Source: Marsupella aquatica (taxonomy: Eukaryota > Marchantiophyta). Taken from it: a DNA stretch of 64,000 bases. The DNA lies in contig OZ316891.1 in assembly GCA_973895155.1 (NCBI GenBank), forward strand, positions 2,914,001-2,978,000, in the 5' to 3' direction. This document shows, piece after piece, positions 34,373 through 46,689 of the stretch (the stretch's first letter is position 1; each line of letters begins with the position of its first letter). The translations under genes and the position numbers were made by a program. The notes under the pieces were generated by a model that was not told where the DNA came from, did not search any database, and worked only from the letters and a program-made list of their open reading frames with translations.

Positions 34373-34425
34373 AAGTCGAAAGACGCAAAGTCGAAAAGTC
34401 GAAAGACGCAAAGTCGCAAAGTCAG
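34369..34425. repeat. short AAAGTCG/AAAGACG tandem repeat
   Basis: GTCGAAAGACGCAAA-type words repeat about four times directly beyond the pyrimidine-rich array, again within the upstream region of the MADS gene. Confidence 0.7.
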
Positions 34426-34481
34426 TCAGAAGCGCAAAAAATCGGCAGGCGAAAGTACCCTCGTACAGTACGCGATCGGGG

Positions 34482-34489
34482 TATAAATA
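34482..34489 (+). promoter_or_regulatory. TATA box, plus orientation, divergent from the MADS gene
   Basis: A consensus TATAAATA in a GC-rich context (GGGGTATAAATACCC) lies 556 bp upstream of the MADS ATG and points away from it. It could serve an unrecognised plus-strand transcript across the GC-rich 34.5-35.3 kb. On the MADS strand the same bases give the weaker TATTTATA. Confidence 0.4.
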
Positions 34490-34499
34490 CCCGTCCGCC

Positions 34500-35400
34500 T
34501 GCTCCTGGCCCACGCTGCTCAGCCCGCGCTGTGCGGTCGCGCCTCGGGGCAGATCGCCGCCCTCGGTTCCAGATCCAGCCTCTCCCTGCCCTCGATCTCC
34601 GATCCCGCCCCGTCTCTTTCCTCCCAACTTCACCAGGATTGCTCTCCGGGCTCCCGAGGACCAGAATCTTTTCCACGCTGCCACGGCGGCTGCTCTCCAC
34701 CCGTGGTGCCCACTTATTACGGGGAATCAACCATCGGACCTGGCAGATTCGATTTGTGGTTAGCGATACTCACTGCGGGCCCGTGGATGCGGAGGATCGA
34801 CGGGGGAGCGCTAATCGTCAAGAATTGCGGCGTATAATTAGTCTCCACTACGGAGCCGGAACTCAACTGGCCATGCCCACCCTTGCTGCCCCTTACCCGG
34901 GGTGGTGGACGCGCCTACGTCGTCCTTCTGCCGTCGATTCTCCGGCCATCGGTGACGAGGCCCTGTGTGGGCTACGAGTTCGTCCATCTGCCGTCGATTC
35001 TCGGCCATCGGTGACGATATGGGTTGGGACCTTGCTCCGCTCACGGCGCTCCATTCCGATCCCGTCCGCGTCGCCGTGTAGTCGCTGCCGATTGGCCTGA
35101 TGCCCTTGCCCTCCTCCCCATCAGCCGGATCCCGTTGACCACTCCACGGGACTGTACCGCTGGCTGTCCATGCGGAGGAGAAAATACTGCACGGGATGAA
35201 ATATTATCTGACGGGTATCCGTACATAGGAAGGTTCGGCTGTGGACGAGCTGCCAGACTCGCCAGAGTACCTGGCCTGAGGACGACCCTCGGTCCGTTAC
35301 TGGTGGGCTGCTGCCGTTTGCTCTGATCCGCTGGACAACGAAGCTTGTCGTGTCCCTGACCTCGGCGGTGTTTTTGAGTTTCTTTATACGGTGCAGAGTG
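34500..35400. other. GC-rich region, possible unrecognised transcript
   Basis: Overlapping ORFs on both strands (189 codons plus at 34531-35100; 122 codons minus at 35409-35041) have no motif I recognise. They are explained by high G+C. A 60-bp-offset direct duplication (34921-34958 and 34981-35017, CTGCCGTCGATTCTC...) lies inside. It is probably a promoter/leader region or non-coding. Confidence 0.35.
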
Positions 35401-36295
35401 ATCCATCATAGGAATAGAAAGGTTCCTGCATAATAAAACAAACTAGCTCAAAAATCCCTGTTCCCCGTCCCCAGAATCCCTTGCCAGACCCTCCTAGCAA
35501 GTGTAATCTAAATATGCAATTGGCCTGAATGCACGAGTAACTGGATGATGAGTATATGCTCATTTCCAGTTCCAACTGTTCCCAAGAGTTATGATCTAGA
35601 GACTTCATGGATACCTTAGGCCCTTATCCCTTTGTCCTATCAATCCAAGGCACTTTATGAAATAGATATTGGCCAAGGAGTAAGGCAGTGGGGAATTTTG
35701 AGGGGTAGTTAGGCAAATTCTGTGTTTGCACAATAAAAAACTCACAGAAACAAGGTTTTGCGCTTATTTTGGGGGAAAACTGAAAGTAAATCAAGTCAAT
35801 CACATGAATCAGGTTAATTGGATGATGAGGATCTGTCTGGGCTTTCTTTTGCTAGAAGTATCATCCACTTACATGTATCTCATCCACATGTGAAATAAAC
35901 CACACAATGCCCTGAGGGCTGAACCCAGATCAACTCAACTGGAACCCCAATAATCACCAAGGCCACACTTTGGGTCACACACATTGTTGATGCTATAACT
36001 TTGATTTTTTTAAGGTCTCATTTGTGCCAGTTTTGTTTAAAATACAACTGCCACATACTATGAAAGAGGCCTTGCCCCTAGCCTGCCTCTACTCATTTGC
36101 CTAGGTGTACAACAGATTTACCCTACAGGCTCTCCAACTCACTTTTCATCATAAAACCCTTGGACCCTGGAAATATGAGCTATATGAAAATATTAGCGGC
36201 ACAACAATGCATCCTCAAGAGGGTTTAATATATATATTTTACATCCTATGAAACATCAAAGTCTGTACTTGCAATCAAAGCTTCAAAAATGCGTT

Positions 36296-36372
36296 GAATG
36301 ATTGTCATCGTCGGGATTAAAACCTCGGACCTCCTGGTTGGCATCCAGACACCCTGACCAGTAGGATATGAA
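36296..36372 (-). repeat. SINE-like, tRNA-derived fragment
   Basis: The minus strand reads CTACTGGTCAGGGTGTCTGG and then GAGGTTTTAATCCCGACG, a B-box-like word followed by typical SINE body spacing. There is no clear tail. Confidence 0.3.
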
Positions 36373-36826
36373 GAGATGTTCGACTAGAATGCCTTTGACT
36401 ATGTATTTATTCAAGAGAAAGTTTTAGTTACTCAGTAAGAACTCACCCTCACATTTTCTCATCCTCCCTCAATTGAGTTTGTGGCGGGCTTCGGGTCCCC
36501 ACTAAGGGTTCACATGTAGATACCATTTGTTGCAGAATCTTCGTTTTGAGTATCACCACATGATAAAAACCAATGACTGACACTGGGACTCTGAAACTCC
36601 CCATAACGTGATTTAATTTTACTTATACGTGATTGTGCTTCGTGTGAAATGACTATTATGGGTTATCCAGAGTACTTTGATAAAATACTTTGTCTAAGAC
36701 AAGTACCGCCACATTCAATACAAAAGTATAAATAAATAAAAAATACACATACTTTATACAGAAAAAGGCCAAATAGAGTACAAAAGAATAAACAAAAGAG
36801 GTCCCAAGTGGACAAAACCAAACGCA

Positions 36827-36920
36827 AAAGAAGTGAGCAAAAGGAAACCCTAAAAACCAAGAAAGAGGAACTAAAAGAAGTGAGCAAAAAGAAACCCCTA
36901 AAAACCAAGAAAGAGTAACT
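36827..36920. repeat. 48-bp tandem duplication
   Basis: The unit AAAAGAAGTGAGCAAAAGGA...AAGAAAGAGGAACT occurs twice in tandem with small changes. A diverged relative of the same A-rich sequence appears near 61930-61975. Confidence 0.7.
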
Positions 36921-37644
36921 AAAACTACCGCAAATGGACCGAGGTCCTCATCATACCTAGCAAATGTGGCAACAAGCTAGTGGGCTACATCAAGTGTCGA
37001 AACTAGATCGGCAAGTGGGACAGGAATGTCCTCTAGGGGGGCTAGCCGCTGCGGAGTCACACTAGCACCCATTGTCAGAGATCGACGATAGACGGCCCGA
37101 GCTTGAGCACGTTGTAAGGTGACTGAAATGCGTTGGCGAAAGTGCGTGGTCAAAACAGATAGCGGGGGCCCGGTGGGAATCCTATGGTTCGTTGGCCCAG
37201 CCCCCCTTTGTCATAGTGCTCGAAAAGGACCAGTTGACTCAAAAAAATTACAAAGGAGAAAAAGCAGAGAGGACAATAAACCCGCGCTAAAAGTGCAATC
37301 ACATGATATAGGATTATCCATCAATGGAACTGTCCTTTGAAGGGCTTTGACTGGTCCCAATGAACCTTTTTTGATCTCCAGAGTATCGATAGCATTTTGT
37401 CAATGATTATATCGCATTATTTTCCCCTTATTTTAACGTGTTGATTCTTTTTTTTTTGTATAATAGGACTAGGCAGTAGTTGTTTTTTCTTCACAAAGGA
37501 AAAAGGCCGTTTTTGTGGTGGGGGTCCAAGAAATCCATTATTTAATTTATTGCGTTTTGATTTGTTGCGAAGAAGAGAGTTGGAAGGAAAGCCCAGGAAT
37601 GGACGTGGAACTCACCTTGAAGGGGGGCCATCATATTATCTATC

Positions 37645-37668
37645 TATAAATAAATAAATAAATAAACC
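37645..37668. repeat. ATAA microsatellite
   Basis: A short run of AAAT/ATAA units (TAAATAAATAAATAAATAAA). Confidence 0.8.
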
Positions 37669-37723
37669 ACATTCAAGCGTTGGGGGAAATGGACAATAAT
37701 AAGATTGAAAGAGTTGTCACTCA

Positions 37724-38133
37724 CCCAAGATTGCAGATCATTACTCGGCTTGCCTGCCTTGGCAGGGTAGATTTTCCCTGGCACGCAAACAATAAGAACA
37801 ACAATGACTGAGAAGACCTGAACTGAGACCAGGCAGGTTAACAGCATCCACCGGTCCCGGCTACACGCTGCTATTGGGACAATTTTGATGCGCCAATGCA
37901 GGCCGGTAACATCACATCCTCCCCACAGAAGAAACAAATTGTACCAATGGCTGTCATTGAGCCCTGCATCCTTTGAACTCTTGGGTTCCAACCGGTCACA
38001 AACCCACGAGATAGCAAGGAATGTGAAGGCAATGCAGGCAACTTTTGTTTTGCCGAGGCAGGGAAAATACATTTGGCTACCCAGACAACAGCAGAAATGC
38101 CAGTCAGCATTCCAAGTTGGATCTGTGCCTGGA
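37724..38133 (-). other. orphan exon-like segment
   Basis: A strong acceptor TTTTTCCAG|GC (near 38133) and a strong donor TCTTGG|GTGAGT (near 37724) flank about 410 bp that stays open in one frame. Hydrophobic stretches include VACIAFTFLAISWVC and WMLLTCLVSVQVFSVIVVLI, suggesting a membrane protein. No matching exon was found on either side, and I do not recognise the product. It may be a gene fragment or chance. Confidence 0.3.
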
Positions 38134-38514
38134 AAAAGGTCAGGATGCATTCATTAGTGCCTGACTTGTTGTGCTCCAAGAGTTACCCTTATCATGATTA
38201 GGGTTGCACATGAAAGAAACAATTAAAAATCTTCATTAACAACCAAAAAGCGGGGTAGGACAGGATGTAGCACAGGGAGGAAAGGTTTAGATCTTCCAGA
38301 AAAAAGTTGGTCACTTGCTTAGTCTATCTCCTTGATTTTACTTTCCTCTTTTTATTTATGTAAAGAACAGGGAAACCAAGCCTGAGTAGAGCTGCCATGC
38401 AACTGGTCGAGTGCCTCCAGGGAGGAAGGCTAATAAGAAAAATCTCGCTTGTTGAACTTGGCTTAAGTCTCAAGTCTCAAGTCTCAGGTTCAAGTTAAAC
38501 TCCCCTCTTTCACT

Positions 38515-38553
38515 GGGTGGGATGGTGGGTTGGTGGGACCGTGGGACCGTGGG
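38515..38553 (+). other. G-quadruplex motif
   Basis: Six GGG tracts with loops of 1, 5, 5, 5 and 5 bases (GGGTGGGATGGTGGGTTGGT, then GGGACCGT repeated). It satisfies the usual G3N1-7 rule and lies in spacer with no gene nearby. Confidence 0.6.
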
Positions 38554-38559
38554 TTTAGT

Positions 38560-40980
38560 CAATTTGCTTTCCAAATCACTTGCAAGTGAAATAAATGTTG
38601 TTACGAAATTACACAAGGGTCTTATGTTTCCCCCAAACCAAATCTAGTTAGTAAGCTGCAGCGTGGATTAATCTCAGCCTCACATTCCAACTATTACTGA
38701 TTTGTGCCCACCCGCTTTCTTAGGGGGGAATAGTAATTTAATTTGTCTAGTGGGCAGCTTAGTAAGTTTGTTCAATCTTCGGGCAGGCATAGTAAAATCT
38801 ATAATGAAATATAATCTGGTTTAGAAAACAAAAACTTGGATTTGCTGAGCGGACCTTTCCAAGGTAGATGCAAAGGAGTGTGTTTTTGAAGTTGCTTTTT
38901 CATTGGCTTTCCTTTGAATTTGTCCTTTCGAATCGTACTCTTATGTACTACCGATTTCCGCATTGTGTGCAACGCACGAAAGGATATTTATTCCACAAGT
39001 TTCCTCAGATTTGTTGCCAGGCGTAGCACGACGACAAAAAATGCAGTTTCCAGAGTTCCACTTGAAGACATAAAATTGCCTCGGAAATATATATCACATT
39101 TGCCAATGAATACAAATGCCAAACAGGATCACAAAGGCGGGAAAACAAAGAGGGGGCAAAGGGAAAGACCCTCACAGCCGAGGAACACAAATCCCAAAAA
39201 GGATCACAAGGCGGAAATCCAATAATAAAGAGGCGAACTAAGGGAACGGGCAACGACACTCAGAAGGCGGCTGAATAAAAACAATTGAGCGTTATCAATA
39301 TTTTAGAATTGATTTTGAATTTAGCTAATCCAGGTGGGGCTCAATTTCCAGTTTGCTTTGTCGAGAAACTTTACTGGTTTTTAGTTGTTCTTAGAAGATT
39401 TTGTTTAATGGTTTTCTAGAATTTCAAATTTATTGCATGGAGACATAAAGAATATTGCTGGCCGGGGGCTCATTTGCCATATAGAACAATTTTAATGAGC
39501 AATAAAAAGTCAAACAGGGGTCCCAAGAAATGACCAAAATAGGCGGCCATAGGACAAGGTGAGTCAAACCGCAAACAACAATGTGTAATGCAGCCAAGGT
39601 AGCCAATGGAAATATATAGCCAAGATTGTGTTGAACAAAGACGATAATCACAACGATAAGCCCTTGAACATGTAACATACAAGTATTGACACAAAAAGAT
39701 ACAACATTCACCTCAATTCAGACTACGATCATGGAAACACACGAGAGCTTTACTTCACTCTAGGTCTGCCGACTATACCAAGTCTCCGTAATACAAGATC
39801 TCCCTATTTCTCAAGTGGTTGTGTAAGAATGAGTGTGAGTTCCTTCTATCCAAGAAAACACATCTTGGGATATAGTGTGCAACCTATGTAACCTAACCTA
39901 GCCTATGACTAAGGTCAGCCCTAACTACCATTACAGAGGTAACCCTAGACCTAAGAGTAAATGTCTAGTAGATTGGCGGGGAATGAACTGGTAGATTACA
40001 GACCCCCATGAGGGGTTCTTTCCAAAATTCTAGGCACCATAGCATGCCACATCATCATGACGCGCACCAAACACTACTACTCTTTGTCAGGAATCAAAAT
40101 AATTGTTGCCTTCATGTTTGTGTGAGTTTGGGCGTAAAGAAAACAAAAACACAAAGGACTAGAACATATAACTGTTTTAATTACTTTTGTTATTTTCTAG
40201 AGATTAAAATTAATAAATTTATTACATAAAAAGAGTGTTTAACAATGGTGAAACCATGATCATGTAAAAAGGAAAGTTAGTTATATAACTACCCAAATGT
40301 TGTCTAGTTTTTCACACCTAGAGAGAATAATCTAACCTAGTTGGAATATGCTGAAAATGTAACTCAAAATGTACAAAAATAGGAAGAACCAAGGGATATA
40401 TCTCAGATATGGGGAAATTGGACTCACTACCACTAGTCTGCACTTGACCACAATTTCCTTACTAGACTGCAATGAAGTCATGTAAATGCAAAATCTGTGA
40501 ATGCTTGAAGGCATTCAACATCTTCCTGTACTTGATCACAAAGCTGGCCATGCATTGATCCCCATGGCTGAGCTTGTGTCTGTGTGTCACCACAAAATTG
40601 TCAAGGTTTTAAGGACCAGAGGTCTTCTAAGCTTGAGCCATGGTTAACATTGAGACAGCTTGCAACGTTCCCCAACAGTCCTCGATTCACCAATGTAGTA
40701 AATCTATATAAGCTCTAATATTGTAATTCTCTGAAGACATGCCCTTGAGCTCCACTCAAAGCAAGATTAAAAGGTTGCATGCCGTTTGCTTTTTCCCCCA
40801 AACTTCACTCAAGGGATCAGCAGGATTTTGTTGGTTCCTATTTTCCCCAACTAGAGCTTTGCTCAATGCTTGACACACAATACAATTTTGTCCAATTGTT
40901 TTACTTTTTTCACTCATATTTTTTTCATCTCATAAAATAGTGAAATTCTAGAGAGAGTAAAACACTCGGTGACAATCTGG
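38560..40980. other. spacer, nothing recognised
   Basis: Short ORFs only, the longest about 100 codons, without motif or splice support. Confidence 0.45.
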
Positions 40981-40982
40981 CA

Positions 40983-41094
40983 CATGTATGGGAATGTCGA
41001 CCAAACACAGGATGGATGATTGGATAATGCTGGGCAAAGCCATGTATGGGAATGTTGACTGAACACAGGATGGACGGATAATTCTGGGCAAAGC
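40983..41094. repeat. tandem duplication, 58 and 54 bp
   Basis: CATGTATGGGAATGTCGACC...CTGGGCAAAGC at 40983-41040 is repeated at 41041-41094 with a few substitutions and one small deletion. Confidence 0.8.
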
Positions 41095-41810
41095 ATTGAA
41101 TGGAAAGTAAAATACTTAGATGCTTCATTTTCCAGGAAAATCCAAAATAGAAGAAAGAGTGGAAGATCAAGACTGATGATTTAAGGCATGTATTGAGTTG
41201 AGTGGCAGAGCCTCCATGATTGTTTTTTCCAAGCTTCAACGATCTCCCTCGTGTTCTCTATTGGCCCCCAAAGCCTAATATCCACATTTTCAATATAAAT
41301 AATGCAAGCTTATCTTTGATGGTATTATGGAATATGGTAGGTATATATAATATCCCTATCTTAGAGAGATTTATACATAATTGGATGACACGGATCCTAT
41401 TTGCATAAAGAGCAATATTTGGATAAATTGAAGCCGTCCTACACTCTTGGGTTAATCCAAAATTATTGCAAAGAAGATAGATGACACTCATTTACGATTG
41501 AGATGTGTGATCTAGAGATCTGCACCCTTTCAAATTTCAAATTGCTCTCAATGCCTCTTGGATGCAATGCACTGGCTAGTAGTAATGCGCTCATTCATAC
41601 CCTGTACTGGCTTGGTCAGGGCCCACACAACCTTTGATTCAGGAATCCTTTTTGCTCTACATCCAGAGGCACCAAATAATACAAATACTATTTATGTACG
41701 ACTCTATAATACAATTAATGTGCAAACTGGGAAGATGATATGACAATGTATGGGTATTTTAGATGTTGAACAGCATGGTAACAATTGCGCCTGATGTATA
41801 TAGGGGTGAT

Positions 41811-41834
41811 CTCTCTCTCTCTCTCTCTCTCTCT
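41811..41834. repeat. (CT)n microsatellite
   Basis: An uninterrupted run of about 12 CT units. Confidence 0.9.
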
Positions 41835-43189
41835 TGTAGTGGCACTTGTTTACTCCTACTTGAGTCTTGCTAAGCAAAATAGGTAGGGGGCCACAAACTA
41901 ATGTAATTATATCCTTTTGTTCAGATTCAAGGGTGGTTTCATACTTAGGGATTAGGTTGTATGTGACTCGATCTTCTGGTTGCTGATATCAGCTTTTGCA
42001 CTTAATTTTACTCCTCCTATTTGAAACCCCCTAGCAACTGCAGCAATTTTGTTGATGCCCTACTTCAGCCGCCCTGTCTAGCCCTTTTTTCTTGGTGAAT
42101 CTATCTAGAACTAGTACAAGCTAAGGGCTCATTAAACATTACTCCTCTACCTGCTAACACCTAACCAAAAACTAAATATACATGGTCACATAATTATCCA
42201 AACTGGGGAAAACCATCCTCAACCATCAGGTCTATGTGCCAATTTCAAACTACACTTGGATTCACAAAACTAAGGAGGAGATAATCAGGTAGGTATATTA
42301 TCCATGAGGTCCACCAACAATCTAGGACCAGACAGTGTGGCAGTCAGTTATTTAAACAAACAACTTTTCACTACTTTGCCATGTAGCATGTTCATCCTAA
42401 TACATGCCTATTTTGACTTATCCCAAAGAATTGAAACAATCAATATAAGAGTTCATGTGAGGAGACATTCTAATTTCAATTGACTAGTTTATGAAACACA
42501 AGTATTCATTGAAAGAATGATTATAAAAAGCTAATGAAGAAACTGCACACCTTTTTAAAAGTGAGTGAGGTAGAGTTTTTTCCGGGTGGGACAAAGCACT
42601 AAAGATAAGATACTCACAAAAAGTCACCCCATTTCACGTACAAGGGTAAGACCTTGCCTAAGTAAGTGGCTAGAGAGAGCCAGGGATGGAGATGGCAAAG
42701 ATGGGGTTTTGGAGGGTTTTGAGGGTTTGGAGGTTTGGGATCATTTTGGACTTTGGGGGTTTTGAAGGTTTGGCACTTTAATGACTTGGAGAGCTTGAGT
42801 CCGTTTGGAATAGTGTGAGATATAGACAAGCAACAACTATACATAGATTGCTTTGCACCTAAGTACTATGGGGGGGTGCACCTAATTAAGGTCTATCTCG
42901 CTTTGTAGTTTTGCAGGTTTGATGTATTGCAGCCGCTACTCCTGTTTAGCAAGAACAGTCCCAAACTCTCCAGAACGTGACCCTAGTTTAAGATATACCA
43001 GCCCTCTCCATACTCATATTGTTGGACAGCCAAAACTTCAAGCCAACTCAAAGGACTTCTCATCTGTGTTTTGGAGGTATAAATGGAGCTTTAAGGTTTT
43101 GAAGGATTGGAGATTGCTGTCACTTTCTCATCATCATCCACAGCTCATGGATAGCCGCAGGGAAGCCATGAGAGACAATAGCGCTTTCA
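41835..43189. other. spacer left of the MITE
   Basis: No gene is supported. A G-rich stretch at 42703-42742 (GGGGTTTTGGAGGGTTTTGA...) resembles degenerate telomere-type repeats. Confidence 0.4.
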
Positions 43190-43198
43190 AGCAGTTTG

Positions 43199-43377
43199 GA
43201 GTTATTTGCTTGATCGACCTCCAAAATGAAACTTGTTACTTGATCCACCCCCTGAGTTCTATCAACGGTCCAGATCTGAGATCGAAAGGTCCATCAACGG
43301 TCCAGATTGGTGAAAAGTATCGAGGGGGTTGATTAAGCAAATTTTTTCCAAAAGGGGGTCTACTAAGCATATCTCTC
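43199..43377. mobile_element. MITE copy 1 (Mutator-type), 179 bp
   Basis: The left end is GAGTTATTTGCTTGATCGAC and the reverse complement of the right end is GAGAGATATGCTTAGTAGAC, an imperfect terminal inverted repeat that continues through CCCCC-type words for about 50 bp. The flanks AGCAGTTTG at 43190-43198 and 43378-43386 are an exact 9-bp target duplication. Short length, no coding, long inverted ends and a 9-bp duplication are Mutator-like hallmarks. Confidence 0.8.
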
Positions 43378-43730
43378 AGCAGTTTGCCATGTTGATCCTT
43401 TTGTTGTACAGAGCGCAGCAAAGAATGAATTTTTTGTTGTAGAATATTCAATAGACCTAACAACCATAGATACTTTCTTCAGACATTTATAAATGTTTGA
43501 AATGTATGAATATTTGTCAGAAGTAACATCTCAGGTAGTGCAGTCTACCTGAGATTTCAAATTTCAGTGCTAATCTAGTTACCAATCCAAAGTAAAAATT
43601 ATTATAAGTAGAGCAAAAGCATTTTGAAGTTTTGGAGCTTTGGCGGATGGATTCACGATGAAGGGCAATCTTGAGGTTCATTAAGAGCCTCGGGTACACC
43701 TGCCTGCACCTACTGCCGGCCCCCTTCCAC

Positions 43731-43870
43731 TTTTTTTTTGGAATTTTACTAGCATCAATGATCCCTACTTTTTGGGTGGGGTAAATGTTAAAAGGCATTC
43801 TGGAGCGCCGCAGGTTTCAAACCTAGGACCTGCCATTCCCCACTGAGCTGTGCTACCAGTGAGTTTTTTC
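43731..43870 (-). repeat. SINE-like element with A tail
   Basis: On the minus strand, GGTAGCACAGCTCAGTGGGG (A-box-like, about 43857-43838) is followed by GGTTTGAAACC (B box, 43823-43813) and after about 75 bases by a run of nine A (43731-43739 as T on plus). The order and spacing are those of a tRNA-derived SINE. Confidence 0.5.
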
Positions 43871-46320
43871 CCAATTCGTGTCAACATCCAGCACCAGGTA
43901 TTTAACCTGAAATCAGATCCAACACATGCGGGCAGCATTGACGGGGTAATTAATGTGGATTAGCATTAATTGCCCTTGAGATTGGCTTTCATCATTAATT
44001 TTGGCGGGGCCCAACACTTACAAACATTTTTGGGTTGTGCGTCTTCAGTCTTAACCCGTACCTCTTGAATTGTAGAAAAGTGTGAAATTTTCTGGAATGA
44101 AGACTATCATGTATAGTAAAAGATATATCAGCACTCTTTTAGATATAGAATTTAGTAATTCTAAATTAGCTAGAGATTCTGTTTTATCATTTTGTTTGGA
44201 GAAGTGCAATGGCCTTTGGCACCTTAACTTTGTTTCTGATAGTTTACCCTTACAGAAGCATGCGTTATTTAGATTTCTAGGTACTACTGTAGTACTCTTT
44301 CATACCTCTGTTTTAGATCAGGACCCTTGATTTGAATGGGTATGTACTTCACACTCCTTTGTCTTTGGGTTCCGAGTCCTATATATAAGCGGTTTTATTA
44401 TTTGTGTTGTAGTGAACATTTTATCAGAAGTATGAAACTTTCCCTCCTTTTGCACTCATCTGTTTTTCATGAAATTAATAAGGGAAGTGAAACTCAGCTC
44501 CGGTGTTGTGTACACTCCCAGAATAATGAGTCTGGTGCCTAAGTTTGACAAAAGCTTCAGATTTATTTGAATTCATTAGTAGGCTTGCTATTGGGGTAAA
44601 AAGCATTTGCTGGATGATTCCCGGGACACATACAATTAGAGGATACCTGTTGAATGGAAGAAACAAGACCCCATTATAAGGGTATCAAAGTACTGTTATT
44701 TTGCTTGGGAATACATATTAGATTTTGATTTGAGTTGCATATTGCCAATAATCAAAGAATGTGGATTACATCTGAATGTATATCTTAGTAAAGGCAACCC
44801 AAAGGGTGCTGTGGGTTTGGTGAGTGTTAATTTTCCTATGACAGCTACTCATGGTGACAATGAAAAAGCACTTGTGGCAAGATTCTTTCTAAGCTCTTTA
44901 ACATTCTAAATCCAAATTCCTTTTTGAATGAGTGGTGACAGAGTTTAGAATCTTGGAGACCTCAATTCCAAAAAACCTTTTTACAAATTCTCATTGGAAT
45001 CTCCTTCCAAAATCCCTGGAAGCACGTGCAATTACATCAACACTATTGGTTACAAACAAAAAGGTTTGTTATGTAGGAGAATCAAACTTCATTTATGTGT
45101 TTGAGGCAAGTCAAAGGACAAAAGTTAAACCCTAACCCTAAAAGTAATGGAAAATGAATAGTAACACTTCAAATAAAAAACTAGATGGGATTGTTGGTCA
45201 ATGATATATCAATATTTTCCAATAAATTATCGGAATGTTCTACTTAATTGGCATTTGTTTGAAATAACCACGGGTAGAAAGAAACATTTACCAAGATAAG
45301 ATAACAAAATCCTTTAGTTATTATGCATAGAGGAATACCAAAGGAATGTATGAACTTTAACTGCTATAGCATATTTGCATGGACAGTATGAAATGTTACA
45401 TGGAATTTATGGACATAAAAGTAGCAAAGAAACGTTTGCGTGTACTCTTACCCTGAATAATCTCCTCTTTTTTTCCTCACACCTCCATATTCAAACCTAT
45501 TCTAATGTGCAACTCTTCATTGACTCTAACTTGCTAACATCAAACTTACATAACCAAGGGGCTCTTGAACTGATTTGATCAATGACTCAGAAGTTTTCTT
45601 TCTCTTGTGTTTCATTAACTCCTTCATTTGTTTTGACCTTGTATGTGTGAGAAGTTGAGAGTGAGAGCTCTAATTCAATGTTATAAATATTCAACCTAAT
45701 CAGAATTTGTTACCAAAAATCCAACTTTATAACATATATATTACTTTTTGTTTTGCAGTCTTATATTGCTTGTCTTAAAATGAACTTGCTCTCTGTGAGA
45801 ACCTTTTAAATAAGGGCTTCCTACTGCAATCCTCATCACTATAGTTCAAACGTAGGTTCCAAAATCTGTTTCAATTGCGCATACTCAAAAAACCAAGTTT
45901 TGCCAAAGGCGATGCCAATTCGCAGAACCAGCCCAATTCTCCACCTATACAATTCTCCACCTATACAAAAGTCCAGATCTGGAAAAAAGTGTGGATGGAT
46001 TTGCCATTCAAGCTTTTGACTCCTAAAACTAACGTCTCAACTATCATTTCCCAATGTGGCGGGAGTGGAACAGCCAGTGGGTAATAAGAGAAGAGACTCC
46101 TGCTCTCGATTGGCACCCCTTAAATCACGGGTTTCTATGATAAACCAGGCCACTGTAATTCAGATGTACGTTCCCAAAGGTAGTCTAATGTATTGAACCC
46201 AAAAAATTCTATCTAGGAATAGCTTTGGATGAAGATGACATTAAACCACAAATCCTTGTACAAGAGGCTCTGCGAGTGCTCACTCTGAACTGATTCCTCC
46301 TTGAAAAACACTAGGCTCGC
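43871..46320. other. AT-rich spacer, nothing recognised
   Basis: Only short ORFs, most without stops by chance in AT-rich DNA, and no splice-supported gene. Confidence 0.45.
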
Positions 46321-46344
46321 CTCTTAGCAGCCGTCGGATTCACG

Positions 46345-46655
46345 TTCGCCCCTTCATCTATGCTCAACCATGCGATGTGATCAAGGGCTCAAATGAAAGA
46401 GCTCACCAAGATCTACGGATGGTAAACATTCCAGCCAAAAATATAAAGTATTGAAGGAGAAAAAAGGAAAACAAATCTCTTCTATCTTCTTGGTCTATTT
46501 CAAATTCCTTAGATTTGGGCCATCCATTGCAAATTTGAATTCCTTCTATCTTGGCCATCCATTTTTTTTGCCTCTAGCTATCTCGTCCGTCCATTTCAGA
46601 AGGCGATGTAGGGCTCAAAAGAAAGATCTGAATGAGATCTACGGCTGGTTTTTTT
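46345..46655. repeat. two copies of a dispersed AGATCT-palindrome repeat
   Basis: Copies near 46360-46425 and 46585-46650 contain a GTCCATTTCAGAAGGCGATG-like word and GGGCTCAAAAGAAAGATCT followed by AGATCTACGG. Related copies lie near 51870-51945 and 52060-52145. Confidence 0.55.
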
Positions 46656-46689
46656 CCGTTTCAAAATGAATAAAGTTTTTCGAGATTAA

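Larger units (their letters stand above)
35401..37640. other. spacer with small repeats
   Basis: No gene is supported. It holds a SINE-like fragment (36296-36372), a 48-bp direct duplication (36827-36920) and the start of an ATAA microsatellite at its right edge. Confidence 0.45.

Noticed and set aside
42703-42742. telomere-like G-rich stretch
   Set aside because: It is degenerate, has one loop longer than 7 bases for a strict quadruplex, and shows no regular TTTAGGG unit.
42919-43332. 137-codon plus-strand ORF
   Set aside because: Its last third is the MITE at 43199 and the rest has no motif, so it is not a gene.
43803-43860. functional tRNA gene
   Set aside because: A and B boxes are recognisable, but no acceptor stem or anticodon arm can be formed and an A tail follows, so SINE-like is the better reading.
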